64,000 nt of DNA from Bacteroidota bacterium (lineage in GTDB: Bacteria > Bacteroidota > Bacteroidia > AKYH767-A > OLB10). Each line of letters starts with the position of its first letter. Position 1 is the stretch's first letter. Under the pieces are notes generated by a model that had not been told where the DNA came from, searched no databases, and was given only the letters and a program-made list of their open reading frames with translations. The position numbers and the translations under genes were made by a program. Shown piece after piece: positions 1 to 9,997 of this stretch. The stretch covers positions 558,001-622,000 of the forward strand of contig JADJOA010000014.1 in the NCBI GenBank assembly GCA_016714005.1. Reading direction: 5' to 3'.

Positions 1-1
1 A

Positions 2-479
2 GAAATTTTATTGAAAGCCATAGGCAACCTTAAAGGCAAAGGCATTAAATGTGTAGATGCCATTAGCCCGTTTCCCATACACGGCTTAGACCAGGCGTTG
101 GGGTTAGAGCGCACACGCATATCCATTGCCTGTTTCCCTTTACGGAGCCACAGGCACCTGCCTTGCATTGCTAATGATGTGGTACATGAACATTTGGGAT
201 TGGCCTATGGACATTGGCGGAAAGCCATCGTTTGCATTGTTTAAAAACATGCCTGCATTTATACCTGTTACCTTTGAGTTTACAGTGCTTTGCGCGGCAC
301 ATGGCATGGTAATTACGTTTTACCTGCGCAGCAAACTATTGCCAGGAGTAGAGCCACACGTAATACATCACCGCCAGGCCGATGACCATTTTGTATTGAC
401 CATAGAAGGCAAAGAAGAAAATGCTGCTGCAATGAAATCAGCCTTAAAAGAAACCGGAGCAGTAGAAATAAAAGAATAA
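2..479 (+). CDS. actD: Alternative complex III subunit ActD (DUF3341), 5' partial, one frameshift
   Basis: ActD is a membrane subunit of alternative complex III, which oxidises menaquinol and passes electrons to cytochrome c or directly to the oxidase. The frame is open from the first bases, so the start lies outside the window. The visible part has the family pattern: VDAISPFPIHGLDQALGL, then a transmembrane stretch, then DIGGKPSFA and NMPAFIPVTFE followed by a second hydrophobic helix and a polar tail. The first ~40 codons and the rest are in different frames, with the switch near 126-140, so one indel is present. It is followed 24 bases later by actE, as in other Bacteroidota act operons. 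Family assignment is firm; the indel is probably a sequencing error. Confidence 0.85.
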
Positions 480-503
480 CCCGAATCAGACTTATTCATA
501 CTG

Positions 504-1141
504 ATGAAAAAGAACTTAGCAAAAGCAATTACCACACTGGCATCCGTAACAATTTTGGTTACATCGTGCCACGACAATAAAAAACCGGGCTACGAGTTTA
601 TGCCCGACATGTACCGCTCACCGGCATACACAGCCTACGAAGCATCGCCCCTTACTGGCGATAGCGTTTCGGCTCTGCCCCCCGTTGCAGGTACTGTTAG
701 CCGCAGCCAAATGATGCTGTTTAACTACCCAAACACACCGGAGGCTTACGAACTTGCCGGTGCCGAGTTAAAAAATCCTTTAGCAGCCACCCCCGAAAAC
801 CTTTTGGAAGGACAAAGGCTTTTTACCAACATGTGCCAGCACTGCCATGGCGAAAAAGGGGATGGAAAAGGAAGCCTTAACATTACCTCAAAAGGCGGTG
901 GTCCTTTTCCGGTGCCCTCTTATACCAGCGATGCTATCAAAGACCTTCCGGACGGCAAAATGTTTTTCTCTATTACACATGGCAAGAACTTAATGGGACC
1001 TCATGCACCACAAGTAACACAGGAAGAACGCTGGAAGATTATACTATACATTAACAAATTGCAGGACGATGCCTTAGCCGCTGCTGCCCTGCCGCAGCCG
1101 CAACCACACCTGCTGCAACCGATTCAACTAAAACCAACTAA
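504..1141 (+). CDS. actE: Alternative complex III subunit ActE, monohaem cytochrome c lipoprotein
   Basis: ActE is the small mono-haem cytochrome of alternative complex III and acts on the periplasmic side of the inner membrane. The N-terminus is a lipoprotein signal with the acylated cysteine near residue 22 (ILVTSC). The haem site CQHCH lies at residues 111-115 and a possible distal Met is in the HGKNLMGPH segment. The uninterrupted frame would run to 1226 and overlap actF by 55 bases, but its last ~45 residues look random. Shifting one base near 1085 gives an Ala/Thr-rich tail (AAATTPAATDSTKTN) and a stop at 1139-1141, leaving a normal 30-base gap to actF. I therefore end the gene there. 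Confidence 0.85.
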
Positions 1142-1171
1142 TAAACGCTATTTATTTTACCAAGTAAGAAT

Positions 1172-2374
1172 ATGCAAGACCATTTACAATATAAATTTGA
1201 AGGAAAAGCCAAAACACTTTCAATAGCGCTTATGGTTATTGGGGTAGTTGCTCTTGGAATAAGCTTTGCAACAGGCTACCACCAAACCTGGGCAAACATC
1301 ATGCACGCCAACTTTTACTTTATGGGCATTGCATTGGGCGGCTTGTTCTGGTACAGTGTGCAATACGCTGCCGAAGTAGGCTGGAGTGTGGCAGTAATAC
1401 GCATACCACAAGCCATGAGCCAGTATCTTTGGTTCCCGGGCGTGGTTATGCTTATCATATTCTTTGCACATGGCTCGCATATATGGCACTGGATGCACCC
1501 CGAGTTTTATATTGAAACATTACCCAACGGACAGCCTAACCCCGATTACGACCACATACTTGCAGGCAAATCCGCTTACCTTAATGTGCCCTTCTTTGTT
1601 ATCAGAATGGTTGCCTACTTTATTATATGGTATGGCTTTGCAAGATTGTTGCGTAAAGAAGCGCTGCTTGAAGACCAGCATGGCGGCTTAGAGCACCACC
1701 GCAAAAGCCGTAAGTATGGCATTACCTTTTTAGTACTGTTTGCTGTAACATCATCTACCTCAGCTTGGGATTTTGTAATGAGTATAGATGCACATTGGTT
1801 CAGCACCCTTTTTGGATGGTACACCTTTGCAGGCATATTTGTAAGCAGCCTTAGCGTAGTAGCACTTACATTAGTTTACTTAAGAAAGAACGGATACATG
1901 CAGCACATTAACGAAAGCCACATGCACGATGTAGGCAAGTTTATGTTTGCCTTCTCCATCTTTTGGACCTACCTGTGGTTTGCACAGTTTATGCTTATTT
2001 GGTATGCAAACATTCCTGAAGAGGTTACCTACTTTATGGAACGCTTTGACGATTACCGCACCATATTCTGGGCTAACTTCTTTATCAACTTTATTTGCCC
2101 CTTCTTAATATTTATGACCCGCGATGCAAAGAGAAGATTGAACCTGTTGTTGTTTGTAGGCTGCATCATATTTATAGGTCACTGGATAGATACGTTTGTA
2201 ATGATAATGCCTGGCATTATGCACAGTCACTGGCACATAGGCTTGCTCGAAATAGGAACCACACTTGGCTTTATGGGAGTGTTTATCTTTATTCACTTAA
2301 GCTCACTTGCCAAAGCATCATTGCTTCCGCAAAAACACCCAATGCTCGAAGAAAGCATGCACCACGCTCTTTAA
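1172..2374 (+). CDS. actF: Alternative complex III subunit ActF, NrfD-like integral membrane quinol-binding subunit
   Basis: ActF is an NrfD/PsrC-type membrane subunit of the quinol:cytochrome c oxidoreductase. The 400-residue protein is almost entirely hydrophobic, with about ten predicted transmembrane helices. It contains family-like segments such as HANFYFMGIALGGLFWYS, SAWDFVMSIDAHWFSTLFGW and the late SHWHIGLLEIGTTLGF. It is shorter than ActC proteins (about 460-480 residues), and its place between actE and coxB fits ActF. The frame is intact. The gene sits in a tight operon with the oxidase genes, which fits the physical association known between this complex and caa3/aa3-type oxidases. 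Confidence 0.88.
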   Translation: MQDHLQYKFEGKAKTLSIALMVIGVVALGISFATGYHQTWANIMHANFYFMGIALGGLFWYSVQYAAEVGWSVAVIRIPQAMSQYLWFPGVVMLIIFFAHGSHIWHWMHPEFYIETLPNGQPNPDYDHILAGKSAYLNVPFFVIRMVAYFIIWYGFARLLRKEALLEDQHGGLEHHRKSRKYGITFLVLFAVTSSTSAWDFVMSIDAHWFSTLFGWYTFAGIFVSSLSVVALTLVYLRKNGYMQHINESHMHDVGKFMFAFSIFWTYLWFAQFMLIWYANIPEEVTYFMERFDDYRTIFWANFFINFICPFLIFMTRDAKRRLNLLLFVGCIIFIGHWIDTFVMIMPGIMHSHWHIGLLEIGTTLGFMGVFIFIHLSSLAKASLLPQKHPMLEESMHHAL

Positions 2375-2440
2375 TCAATCTCAAGCAATCAAATCTCCAC
2401 AAAATAATAATTCATCACTCATCACTTATAATCTCTGACA

Positions 2441-3500
2441 ATGACGTTTCTCTGGATAGTAGCCACAATTTTATTGGTTGTAGTATTAGCACGACTAATG
2501 ACAGTTGTTAACCTTGCTTCTGAAATTACCAAAGAAGATAATGACGACACACAGATAAAACACAATACCTACAACGGTATTGGCTTTATCATATTTATGG
2601 TTGCCGGCCTGGGCTTAATGGTTTACATGACTTTGCGTTACAGCCAATACATGTTGCCCGAAGCTGCTTCTGAACATGGTCCTGGATTAGACAACTTATT
2701 AAATGTCAACTTCGCCATCATTGCCATCGTGTTCTTTATTACACAAATTGTTTTATTCTGGTTTTGCCCATAAGTACCGCCACAACCACTCACGCAGAGC
2801 TTACTTCTACCCCGAAAACCATAAGCTTGAATTGATTTGGACTGTTGTGCCTGCCATTGTATTAACAGTACTTATTGTTACTGGCTTAAAGCAATGGAAC
2901 GATATTTTAATGACTGAGAAAAAGGGAATGAACATGCAGGTGTATGGTTACCAGTTTGCATTTATTGCCCGCTACAGTGGCGAAGACAATACGCTTGGCA
3001 AATCAAACTTCAGATTGATAAACGATGAAAACGCATTAGGTCTGAACTTAGATGACAAGGCTACCAAAGATGATATTATAACCACAGGTAACGAAATGCG
3101 ATTGCCCGTAGGCACATCCATTAACTTTACCTTTAACGCACGCGATGTGCTGCATGGCGCATATATGCCTCACTTTAGAGCGCAAATGAATATGGTGCCC
3201 GGCATGAATACCCACTTTAACTTTACGCCCACCATTACCACTGCAGAAATGCGTAAGAAGTTAAACAAGCCTGATTTTGACTACGTGTTGTTATGTAACA
3301 AAATTTGTGGCAATGCACACTATACCATGAAGATGAAAATAGTAGTGGAGACCCCCGAAGAGTTTGCCGCATGGTTAAAGACACAAAAGAAAGCATCTGA
3401 AATACCCACCGCAAATGCTGCCGAAGTAAAGGTGGCTGATGCAGCTTCAACAAATGTTCAACCGACAGCAAACCTTAAGCTGCGGCAAATCATTTTGTAA
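2441..3500 (+). CDS. coxB: Cytochrome c oxidase subunit II, one frameshift
   Basis: Subunit II accepts electrons at the CuA centre and passes them to subunit I. An N-terminal membrane segment is followed by a second helix (IVLFWFAHKYR ... WTVVPAIVLTVLIV) and a periplasmic cupredoxin domain. The CuA ligands are clear: CNKICGNAHYTM (C-x3-C-x3-H-x2-M) encoded around 3294-3329, plus the upstream His in ARDVLHGAYMPHF. Frames switch at about 2760. TTCTGGTTTTGCCCAT carries one T more than needed for FWFAHKYR, so this is a homopolymer indel. No fused cytochrome c domain follows the cupredoxin domain, so this is the aa3-like rather than caa3-like form. The last ~20 residues are of low certainty. Confidence 0.9.
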
Positions 3501-3545
3501 TATAATAATGTACGATTTAATTTAGCATAAGAAAAATAATTTAAA

Positions 3546-5374
3546 ATGGAAGTTAATCACGGTCAGGTACAGCACGCAAAGGCGCATGAGCACGATCATG
3601 CCCATGACGATCATCACCACGAACATCATGACACATTCTGGACTAAATACATATTTAGCCAGGATCATAAAATGATATCAAAGCAGTTTTTGGTAACAGC
3701 CATTGTAATGGCATTTGTTGCAATGGGTATGAGTTTGATATTCCGTTTGCAACTTGGCTACGATGGGCAAAAGTTTCCGTGGCTTGAAAACATTATAGGC
3801 TCATGGGGTAAGGACGGAAAACTTGATCCGGGTTTTTATCTGGCGCTTGTAACCATACACGGTACCATCATGGTATTCTTTGTATTGACAGGCGGATTGA
3901 GCGGAACTTTTAGTAATTTGCTAATACCGTTTCAGGTGGGAGCGCGGGATATGGCTTCGGGTTCCTCAACATGCTTTCCTTCTGGTTCTTCTTTGCTTCT
4001 TGTTCGGTAATGATGTGGTCGGTATTTATTGAAACAGGACCTGCCTCTGGCGGATGGACAATTTACCCACCGCTTAGTGCCCTGCCGCAAGCTATGCCGG
4101 GTTCAGGTATGGGTATGACGTTGTGGTTGGTAAGTATGGTGTTGTTTATAGTATCGGCTTTACTTGGTGGTATTAACTACATAGCTACAGTAATAAACTT
4201 AAGAACCAAAGGCATGTCAATGATGAGATTGCCACTTACCATTTGGGCTTTTTTAATTACGGCTATACTTGGCGTATTATCTTTCCCTGTGTTATTTGCA
4301 GCAGCACTGCTGTTGGTATTTGACCGCAGCTTTGGTACAAGTTTTTATTTGTCCGATATATTTATTGGCGGAGAAGCTTTGCATAACTCAGGCGGTAGCC
4401 CAATCCTGTTCCAGCACTTATTCTGGTTCCTCGGTCACCCCGAAGTATATATTGTATTGTTACCTGCATTAGGGTTGGCATCAGAAGTTATTGCCACACA
4501 ATCTCGCAAACCAATTTTTGGTTACAAAGCAATGGTGGTGTCTATGTTGGTAATTGCGTTCCTGTCGTTTATCGTTTGGGGTCACCACATGTTTATGACG
4601 GGTATGAACCCATTCCTTGGTGCGGTGTTCACCTTCACCACGCTGTTAATAGCCATACCATCGGCAGTTAAAGTATTTAACTACATAGCCACGCTATGGA
4701 AAGCCAATATTCAGTTAACACCCGCCATGTGTTTTGCCATTGGGTTGGTATCTTTCTTTATCAGTGGTGGTCTTACAGGTATCATCCTTGGTGATTCTGC
4801 CCTTGACATAAACATACACGATACATACTTCGTTGTTGCTCACTTCCATATTGTAATGGGTGCATCAGCCATATTCGGAATGTTTGCAGGGGTGTATCAT
4901 TGGTTCCCACGCATGTTCGGAAGAATGATGAATAAGACACTTGGCTACATCCACTTCTGGATAACTGTTATTGCCGTGTACGGTGTGTTCTTCCCAATGC
5001 ACTTTTTAGGATTGGCGGGCGTACCAAGGCGTTACTACAGCAACAGCGCTTACGAAAGTTTTATGGACATGCAAAACATCAATGAGTTGGTTACCGTTAT
5101 GAGTATGATTGGCGGTGTGGCGCAGTTAATATTTGCATTCAACTTCTTCTACTCAATGTTCTACGGCAAAAAGAGTGAGCAAAACCCATGGGGTAGCAAT
5201 ACCATTGAGTGGACTGCCCCTGTTGAACATTTACATGGCAACTGGCCAGGGGAAATTCCTACCGTACACCGCTGGGCTTACGATTACAGCAAGCCCGGTG
5301 CCGAGCACGACTTTATACCACAAACTACTCCTTACTCGCAAACCAAGGGTAGTAACTTGCCGGGCGAAGAGTAA
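3546..5374 (+). CDS. coxA: Cytochrome c oxidase subunit I, haem-copper oxidase, one frameshift
   Basis: This is the catalytic subunit that reduces O2 and pumps protons. The haem a ligand region is TIHGTIMVFF. The CuB His and cross-linked Tyr are in FLGHPEVYIV (about 4433-4462). The CuB His pair is in VWGHHMFMTG, and the haem a3/a ligands are in DTYFVVAHFHIVMG. The K-channel Lys is in SAVKVFNYIATLW. About twelve transmembrane helices are visible over about 609 residues. The N-terminus is unusually His/Asp-rich (residues 2-32) before the first helix. Frames switch at 3958-3960: GCTTCGGGTTCC needs a fourth G to read ASGFLNMLSFW, so one G is missing. The gene is followed directly by a terminator, so the operon ends here without coxC or coxD. 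Confidence 0.93.
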
Positions 5375-5398
5375 CGTTAGTTTATAAAACACTGTATA

Positions 5399-5430
5399 GC
5401 TGCCACTGCTTAGTAGTGGCAGCTTTTTTT
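5399..5430 (+). terminator. Rho-independent terminator after coxA
   Basis: A perfect 9-bp stem (GCTGCCACT at 5399-5407, AGTGGCAGC at 5415-5423) with a 7-base loop is followed by seven Ts. It lies 25 bases after the coxA stop and closes the respiratory operon. Confidence 0.85.
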
Positions 5431-5500
5431 ATCGTATTGCCATAGTTTATAAAACTATTTTAGCTGCTGATTATAACCTCCAACCCCTTTAAACTACTAC

Positions 5501-6249
5501 GTGAATATTATTACCAACATCGGCAACGAATTTTACAAAGAACCATCACTGCTTAACGCATCAGCCATTGCTCAAAGCAAAAGAAAGCGCGGGCTATATA
5601 ATTTCAAAAAACTGCCGCCTGCAGCTATTCTTATTCATAAAAATGTTTTAAGCCGTACGCAATTAATGCTCAAGCCTGTTTTAAAAGGGTTAGAAGGAAA
5701 TCACTATCGCCTTAACAAACATTACATGCTCAGCACCGGATTTGGCACGGTGCCCCGGCTATTGTTAGCCTTATGGAAGAGTTGCGTGCACTGGGTGTCC
5801 GCAGCTTTATTTTTGCAGGCTTTGCAGGTAGCCTATTGCCCGAAGTAAAAACAGGCGAAGCGTATTTTGTAAAAGAGGCTATAGCATCCGTTGGATGTGC
5901 AGCCTTTTACAGCCCGCAACAAAAGATAAAAGAATCCGCTAACCTTATACATTATCATCTCATTGAAATGCTTCAATTAAAAGAAACCGTTTGCTGCAGC
6001 ACCGATGCGCCTTACCGCGAAACCACATCCTTAATTGACAAATACAGGCAACAAGGCGCAATGCACGTGGATATGGAGTGTGCAGCCATTTATGCATTCA
6101 GTCAATTTTACAACATTAAGACTATGTGCATACTCCTTACTGCCGATTCTTTTAATAACAACAAATGGCAGATGCCCACCAATGTAAAGCAATTGCACCG
6201 TCAGCTTAAGCAAATAGTGCTTGATATACTTTCCGTTAAGTATGAATGA
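5501..6249 (+). CDS. Nucleoside phosphorylase / MTA-SAH nucleosidase superfamily protein, one frameshift
   Basis: This is a member of the PNP/UDP phosphorylase fold that cleaves the glycosidic bond of a purine or pyrimidine nucleoside. The superfamily signatures are FAGFAGSLLPEVKTGEAY in the middle and GAMHVDMECAAIYAFSQF near the C-terminus; the VDME acidic residue contacts the ribose. STDAPYRET fits the base-binding loop of the family. The start is a GTG at 5501. Frames switch at a CCCC run near 5753-5756, where one base changes LSTGFGTV into PAIVSLMEEL. The substrate cannot be decided from sequence: uridine phosphorylase, purine nucleosidase or MTA/SAH nucleosidase are all possible. Its stop overlaps the next gene by 8 bases. 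Confidence 0.72.
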
Positions 6250-7285
6250 CGCAGACCAGCCGTTAATATCGGTAATTGTTTGCTTTTGCAATGAAGCAAA
6301 CTATTTGACGCGCTGCCTGCAATCAATGTAACCAAACCTACAAAAAACATTCATGTAATTTTAGTTGATGATGGCTCTACCGATAACTCTCTAAGCATTG
6401 CACGTAGCTTCGAAAACAAATTTACCAGCGCACAAATAATTTCAATAGCCAATGCAGGCTTAGGCGCTGCCCGTAACCACGGACTTAAACATGCACAAGG
6501 TGAGTTTCTTACTTTTCTTGATGCCGATGACGAGCTTCTGCCAGCAATGATAGAAACTTGCTATACTGCCATAAACGATACCAAATCCCAATTGGCTGTA
6601 TGTCGTTTTCTCTCTCGTTAACACCAACAATACGCAACAACAAAACTTAGGCATTAAAGAGTTAGTCTTTGGTGAGTATTCAGGACAACAAGTTATTCTA
6701 CGCATATATAAGTTTGTAATAGCCAGCACAGTGTGGGCAAAACTTTATCGTACAAACATTGCAAAAGAGATTGCTTTCCCTACAGGAGTGTGGTTCGAAG
6801 ACCGTCCGTACCTTCTGCGCTATCTATTACGTACAGAGAGAGTAATTCTCATAGCCGATAACCTTTTGCACATTCACAATCGCAAAAACTCCATCACCCG
6901 CCAACTCATAAACACGCGTAGAATAACCGACCTGCAAATTATATTTGAAACAGAAATAGAAGCCGTACAACAAAGTATTATTCCCAAACCGTATAAGTAT
7001 GTAATAACCAAACACCATATGCACACCTTGCTCGATAACCTTTTACTTATCATTGATGAGGGTTCAAAAAGCACGGAGCGGCATCAAATCCAAAAGTGTT
7101 TTATATCATCAGTGCGGCAAACAATAAAAATCATTAAGAAAGAAAATATAAAACTCTTGTATAAAGATGTGCTCATGCTTCAATTGCTTTTGTTACCCAA
7201 TAAAATAGGGTGGTTTCTGTCTGGCAAAATCATTCTAAAGATTTGCGAAGAAAGAATCCAGGCCATACGCAATAAAAAGGCATAG
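6242..7285 (+). CDS. Family 2 glycosyltransferase, two frameshifts
   Basis: This is a GT-A fold transferase that moves a sugar from a nucleotide-sugar donor, probably in surface polysaccharide synthesis. The ATG at 6242 overlaps the preceding gene. ISVIVCFCNEANYL gives the first Rossmann strand, VDDGSTDNS the donor-binding motif, NAGLGAARNHGLKHAQG the linker helix and FLDADDELL the metal-binding DxD site. The C-terminal half (about 6731-7285) continues with KLYRTNIAKE and WFEDRPYLLRYLL, typical of EpsJ-like transferases. Two breaks interrupt it: one near 6325 (after CLQS) and one near 6610 (TTTTCTCTCTCGTT). The acceptor is unknown. Confidence 0.8.
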
Positions 7286-7337
7286 CCGCTTTGGCATAAG
7301 CCAATTACACCTCATCCTTTTTGCAATCAAATTTTTT

Positions 7338-7345
7338 TATTTTCG
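7338..7345 (+). promoter_or_regulatory. -7-like element of the tRNA-Leu promoter
   Basis: TATTTTCG matches the Bacteroidota -7 consensus TAnnTTTG at seven of eight positions and lies 66 bases before the tRNA. A possible -33 TTTTG is at 7319-7323, but the spacing of 14 is short. Confidence 0.35.
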
Positions 7346-7411
7346 CCATCCTTTAATGTTGGTTAAAAGAATTTTCCTATACACCCAACACAAAGCACCC
7401 AACTATAAAAT

Positions 7412-7495
7412 GCCCGGGTGGCGGAATTGGTAGACGCGCTGGTCTCAAACACCAGTGATAGCAATATCGTATCGGTTCGACCCCGATCTCGGGTA
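7412..7495 (+). tRNA. tRNA-Leu (anticodon CAA)
   Basis: The 84-base cloverleaf starts with GCCCGGG and pairs with CTCGGGT (one terminal G-U and one internal G-U), followed by the discriminator A. The D arm is TGGCGGAATTGGTAGA. The anticodon stem CTGGT/ACCAG encloses the loop CTCAAAC, giving anticodon CAA, which reads UUG. A long variable arm, as expected for class II tRNAs, precedes the T arm ATCGG-TTCGACC-CCGAT. CCA is not encoded. Confidence 0.95.
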
Positions 7496-7507
7496 CAAAA
7501 GCTCATA

Positions 7508-7535
7508 CAGGAGGTGATCAATCACCTTCTGTTTT
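7508..7535 (+). terminator. Terminator after tRNA-Leu
   Basis: An 11-bp stem with one G-U pair (7508-7518 with 7521-7531, core AGGTGAT/ATCACCT) is followed by TTTT. It lies 12 bases after the tRNA and 30 bases before the next start codon. Confidence 0.7.
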
Positions 7536-7564
7536 AATGGTTTTTAAAGGAATAGATTTACAAA

Positions 7565-8029
7565 ATGTCCAAACCATCTTTTGATGATATTTACATGGAG
7601 CTTGCTGTTAATCTTGCAAAAAAATCTCACTGCGTTAAAATGCAGGTAGGTGCTGTAATAACAAAAGACACACGTATTGTCTCCCTTGGTTACAATGGAC
7701 CACCAGCCGGCACACACAACTGCGATGAAGAATTTCCCGGAGTTGGCTGCCCGCGCGATAGCAAAGGAGGCTGCTCATTAGCATTACATGCCGAGCAAAA
7801 CGCTATCCTTTATGCTTCTAAAAATAAAGTTACGCTGGAGGGCGCAACGCTTTATGTAACCCTATCACCATGTCTGGCATGTGCTAAAGTCATCTTTTCA
7901 TCGGGCATAAAAAAAGTTTTGTTTGTTGACTCCTATGCTTCCTACAAAAAAATTTTAAGTGATGAAGGTGTTGAATTTTTAAGAAAGTTTAACGTAGAAG
8001 TTTTTCAGTATAAAAAACAAATTGAATAA
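7565..8029 (+). CDS. dCMP deaminase family protein (ComEB-like)
   Basis: This is a zinc-dependent deaminase, most likely converting dCMP to dUMP for dTTP synthesis in the cytosol. The 154-residue protein has the zinc site: HAE at residues 75-77, with the proton-shuttling Glu, and PCLAC at 102-106. The N-terminal GYNGPPAGTHNCDEEFPG segment is typical of the dCMP/ComEB deaminases, including the extra structural cysteines. The start is the first ATG after the tRNA terminator. The frame is intact and the length is normal. It lies 18 bases before ctpA and may be co-transcribed with it. Confidence 0.9.
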   Translation: MSKPSFDDIYMELAVNLAKKSHCVKMQVGAVITKDTRIVSLGYNGPPAGTHNCDEEFPGVGCPRDSKGGCSLALHAEQNAILYASKNKVTLEGATLYVTLSPCLACAKVIFSSGIKKVLFVDSYASYKKILSDEGVEFLRKFNVEVFQYKKQIE

Positions 8030-8047
8030 CTTTCAGTTATTGATAGC

Positions 8048-9669
8048 ATGAACGAACAGAGTAAACAGCTCAAAATTTTTCAGCCCATTATTTTTGCTCT
8101 TGTATTAGGGCTCGGTTTCTTTCTTGGCAGCTACCTCACATCTTCACAATTTACATCACGCAATATTTTTTTTAAAACAAACAACAACCAATTTAATAAA
8201 ATAAACGATGTGGTTAGCTATATTGAGCAGGAGTATGTTGATACCATAAACGAAAAAAAATTAGTTGACAAGTCAATTGAAGACCTTCTGCAAAATCTCG
8301 ATCCGCATAGCGCTTACATACCGCTTGAAGATGTGCAGGCAGTAAATGAGCCTCTTGAAGGAAATTTTGAAGGTATAGGAATTGAGTTTCATATACAGTA
8401 CGACACCATTATGGTTGTAACAACCATTAGCGGAGGGCCTTCAGAAGCAGTTGGCTTAAGAGCGGGTGACAGAATAATTGCCGTTGACGATAAGAATATT
8501 GCAGGCATAAAAATTTCCAACGAAGACGTTTTTAAAAACTGCGCGGACCCGGTGGCACCAAAGTTAAGGTAAGCGTCTTGAGAAGAGGAGTAAGCAAGCC
8601 AATCACTTTTAATATTACACGCGGAAAATTCCTATCAGAAGTATTGACGTGGCTTTTATGGTTGATGCAGAAACGGGTTACATAAAAATATCGCGTTTTG
8701 CTGCAACTACAGTAAGTGAATACAAAGAAGCATTTGCTAAGCTGAAGTCAAAAGGATTAAAAAATATGATTGTTGATTTGCGAGGTAACCCCGGAGGGTA
8801 TTTAGATGCGGCTACTGCCTTGTCAGACGAGTTTTTGCCAGCAGAAAAACTGATTGTTTATACACAAGGGCGTGCACGAAATAAAACAAAACATTTTTCT
8901 ACCAGTGAAGGCGATTTTGAAAATGGCAGTTTAGCTATACTTATTGATGAAGGTTCAGCGAGCGCCAGCGAAATTGTTGCTGGTGCAGTACAGGATTGGG
9001 ATAGGGGTACCGTTGTGGGACGAAGATCTTTCGGAAAAGGATTAGTGCAGGAGCAAACTGTTTTTCCTGATGGCAGTGCCATGAGGCTTACCGTTGCACG
9101 CTACTATACACCTACCGGGCGCAGCATTCAAAAATCTTACAAGGATGGAATTGAAGATTACAATGATGAACTTGAAAAGCGATTTAAGCATGGCGAGTTT
9201 AAAAGTGCCGATAGTATTCAGTTTGCCGATTCTTTAAAGTATAAAACACCCGGTGGTAAAATTGTGTATGGCGGAGGAGGCATAATGCCCGATGTCTTTA
9301 TTCCACTTGATACTACCAGTGACAATGAGTTTACGCGTGGCATTTTTGCAATGGGACTTGTGTCAGATTTTGCCTACGATTACGTTGATAAAAACAGGAT
9401 GATGCTAAAAGCATATCCCTCGTTTGAGGTGTTTAATAAGAAGTTTACGGTAACAAATAATTTGTTTGACGATTTTGTCTCGCTTGCCATAAAAAACAAA
9501 GTGCCAGTAAACGGAAACAACATTGCTCTATCACGATCTCTTGTAACAAATCAGCTAAAAGCGTTTATTGCGAGGCAGCTTTTTTGGCAACGATGGTTTT
9601 TATCCTGTTGTTTTAAGTGATGACAAAGCATTTAAAAAAGCAGTTGATATTGTAAGAGTTGTAGAATAG
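8048..9669 (+). CDS. ctpA: Carboxyl-terminal processing peptidase (S41 family), three frameshifts
   Basis: This is a periplasmic serine protease with an N-terminal membrane anchor (IIFALVLGLGFFLGSYL), a PDZ domain (EGNFEGIGIEF ... GLRAGDRIIAVD) and the S41 catalytic domain. The active-site segments are VDLRGNPGGYLDAA, IDEGSASASEIVAGA (serine) and RRSFGKGLVQEQ (lysine). Three single-base breaks are visible. One is near 8535 (AAAAACTGCGC should give KKLRGPGGTKV). One is near 8625 (AAAATTCC, giving RGKIPIRSIDVAF). One is near 9587 (six Ts before GGCAAC, where five give QLFGNDGFYPVVL). Correcting the last moves the stop from 9620 to 9667-9669 and restores a normal C-terminus ending DIVRVVE. All three lie in or beside homopolymers. 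Confidence 0.9.
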
Positions 9670-9723
9670 GTACAGTTTGTTGCCCTTTATTTTGCTTAAT
9701 GTGTTTTTTATATTCAAACCTGT

Positions 9724-9954
9724 TTACATATCCCACACACCACCGCGGTTTTTACGAATTAAGCGGTTGAGGTTCATCCAAAACCCCATTACTAAATAAA
9801 TAATGATGGGAGAGCCGATGGTTAAAAAGGAAGTATAAATAAAAAACAAACGGATCTTTGCAGATTTAATGCGAAGCTTTTCGCCCCAAAACTCGCAAAT
9901 GCCAAAAGCCTGCTTCTCAAAAAAGGCTTTTATGGTTTCTACTAACTTGTTCAT
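9724..9954 (-). CDS. PspC domain protein
   Basis: This is a 76-residue membrane protein with the PspC layout: a short basic N-terminal part (KQAFGICEFWGEKLRIKSAKIR), then one hydrophobic helix (LFFIYTSFLTIGSPIIIYLVMGFWM) and a basic tail. Stand-alone PspC proteins of this size are common in Bacteroidota and are thought to take part in envelope-stress signalling. That role is inferred from the family. The gene converges with ctpA, and no phage-shock partner is adjacent. Confidence 0.75.
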   Translation of the reverse strand: MNKLVETIKAFFEKQAFGICEFWGEKLRIKSAKIRLFFIYTSFLTIGSPIIIYLVMGFWMNLNRLIRKNRGGVWDM

Positions 9955-9997
9955 CTAAATTTTGAAATGCTAAAGTAATTTTTGTTGTGATATTAAA

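Noticed and set aside
1142..1226. Long actE C-terminus overlapping actF by 55 bases
   Set aside because: A one-base correction near 1085 gives an Ala/Thr-rich tail and a stop at 1141, with normal spacing to actF.
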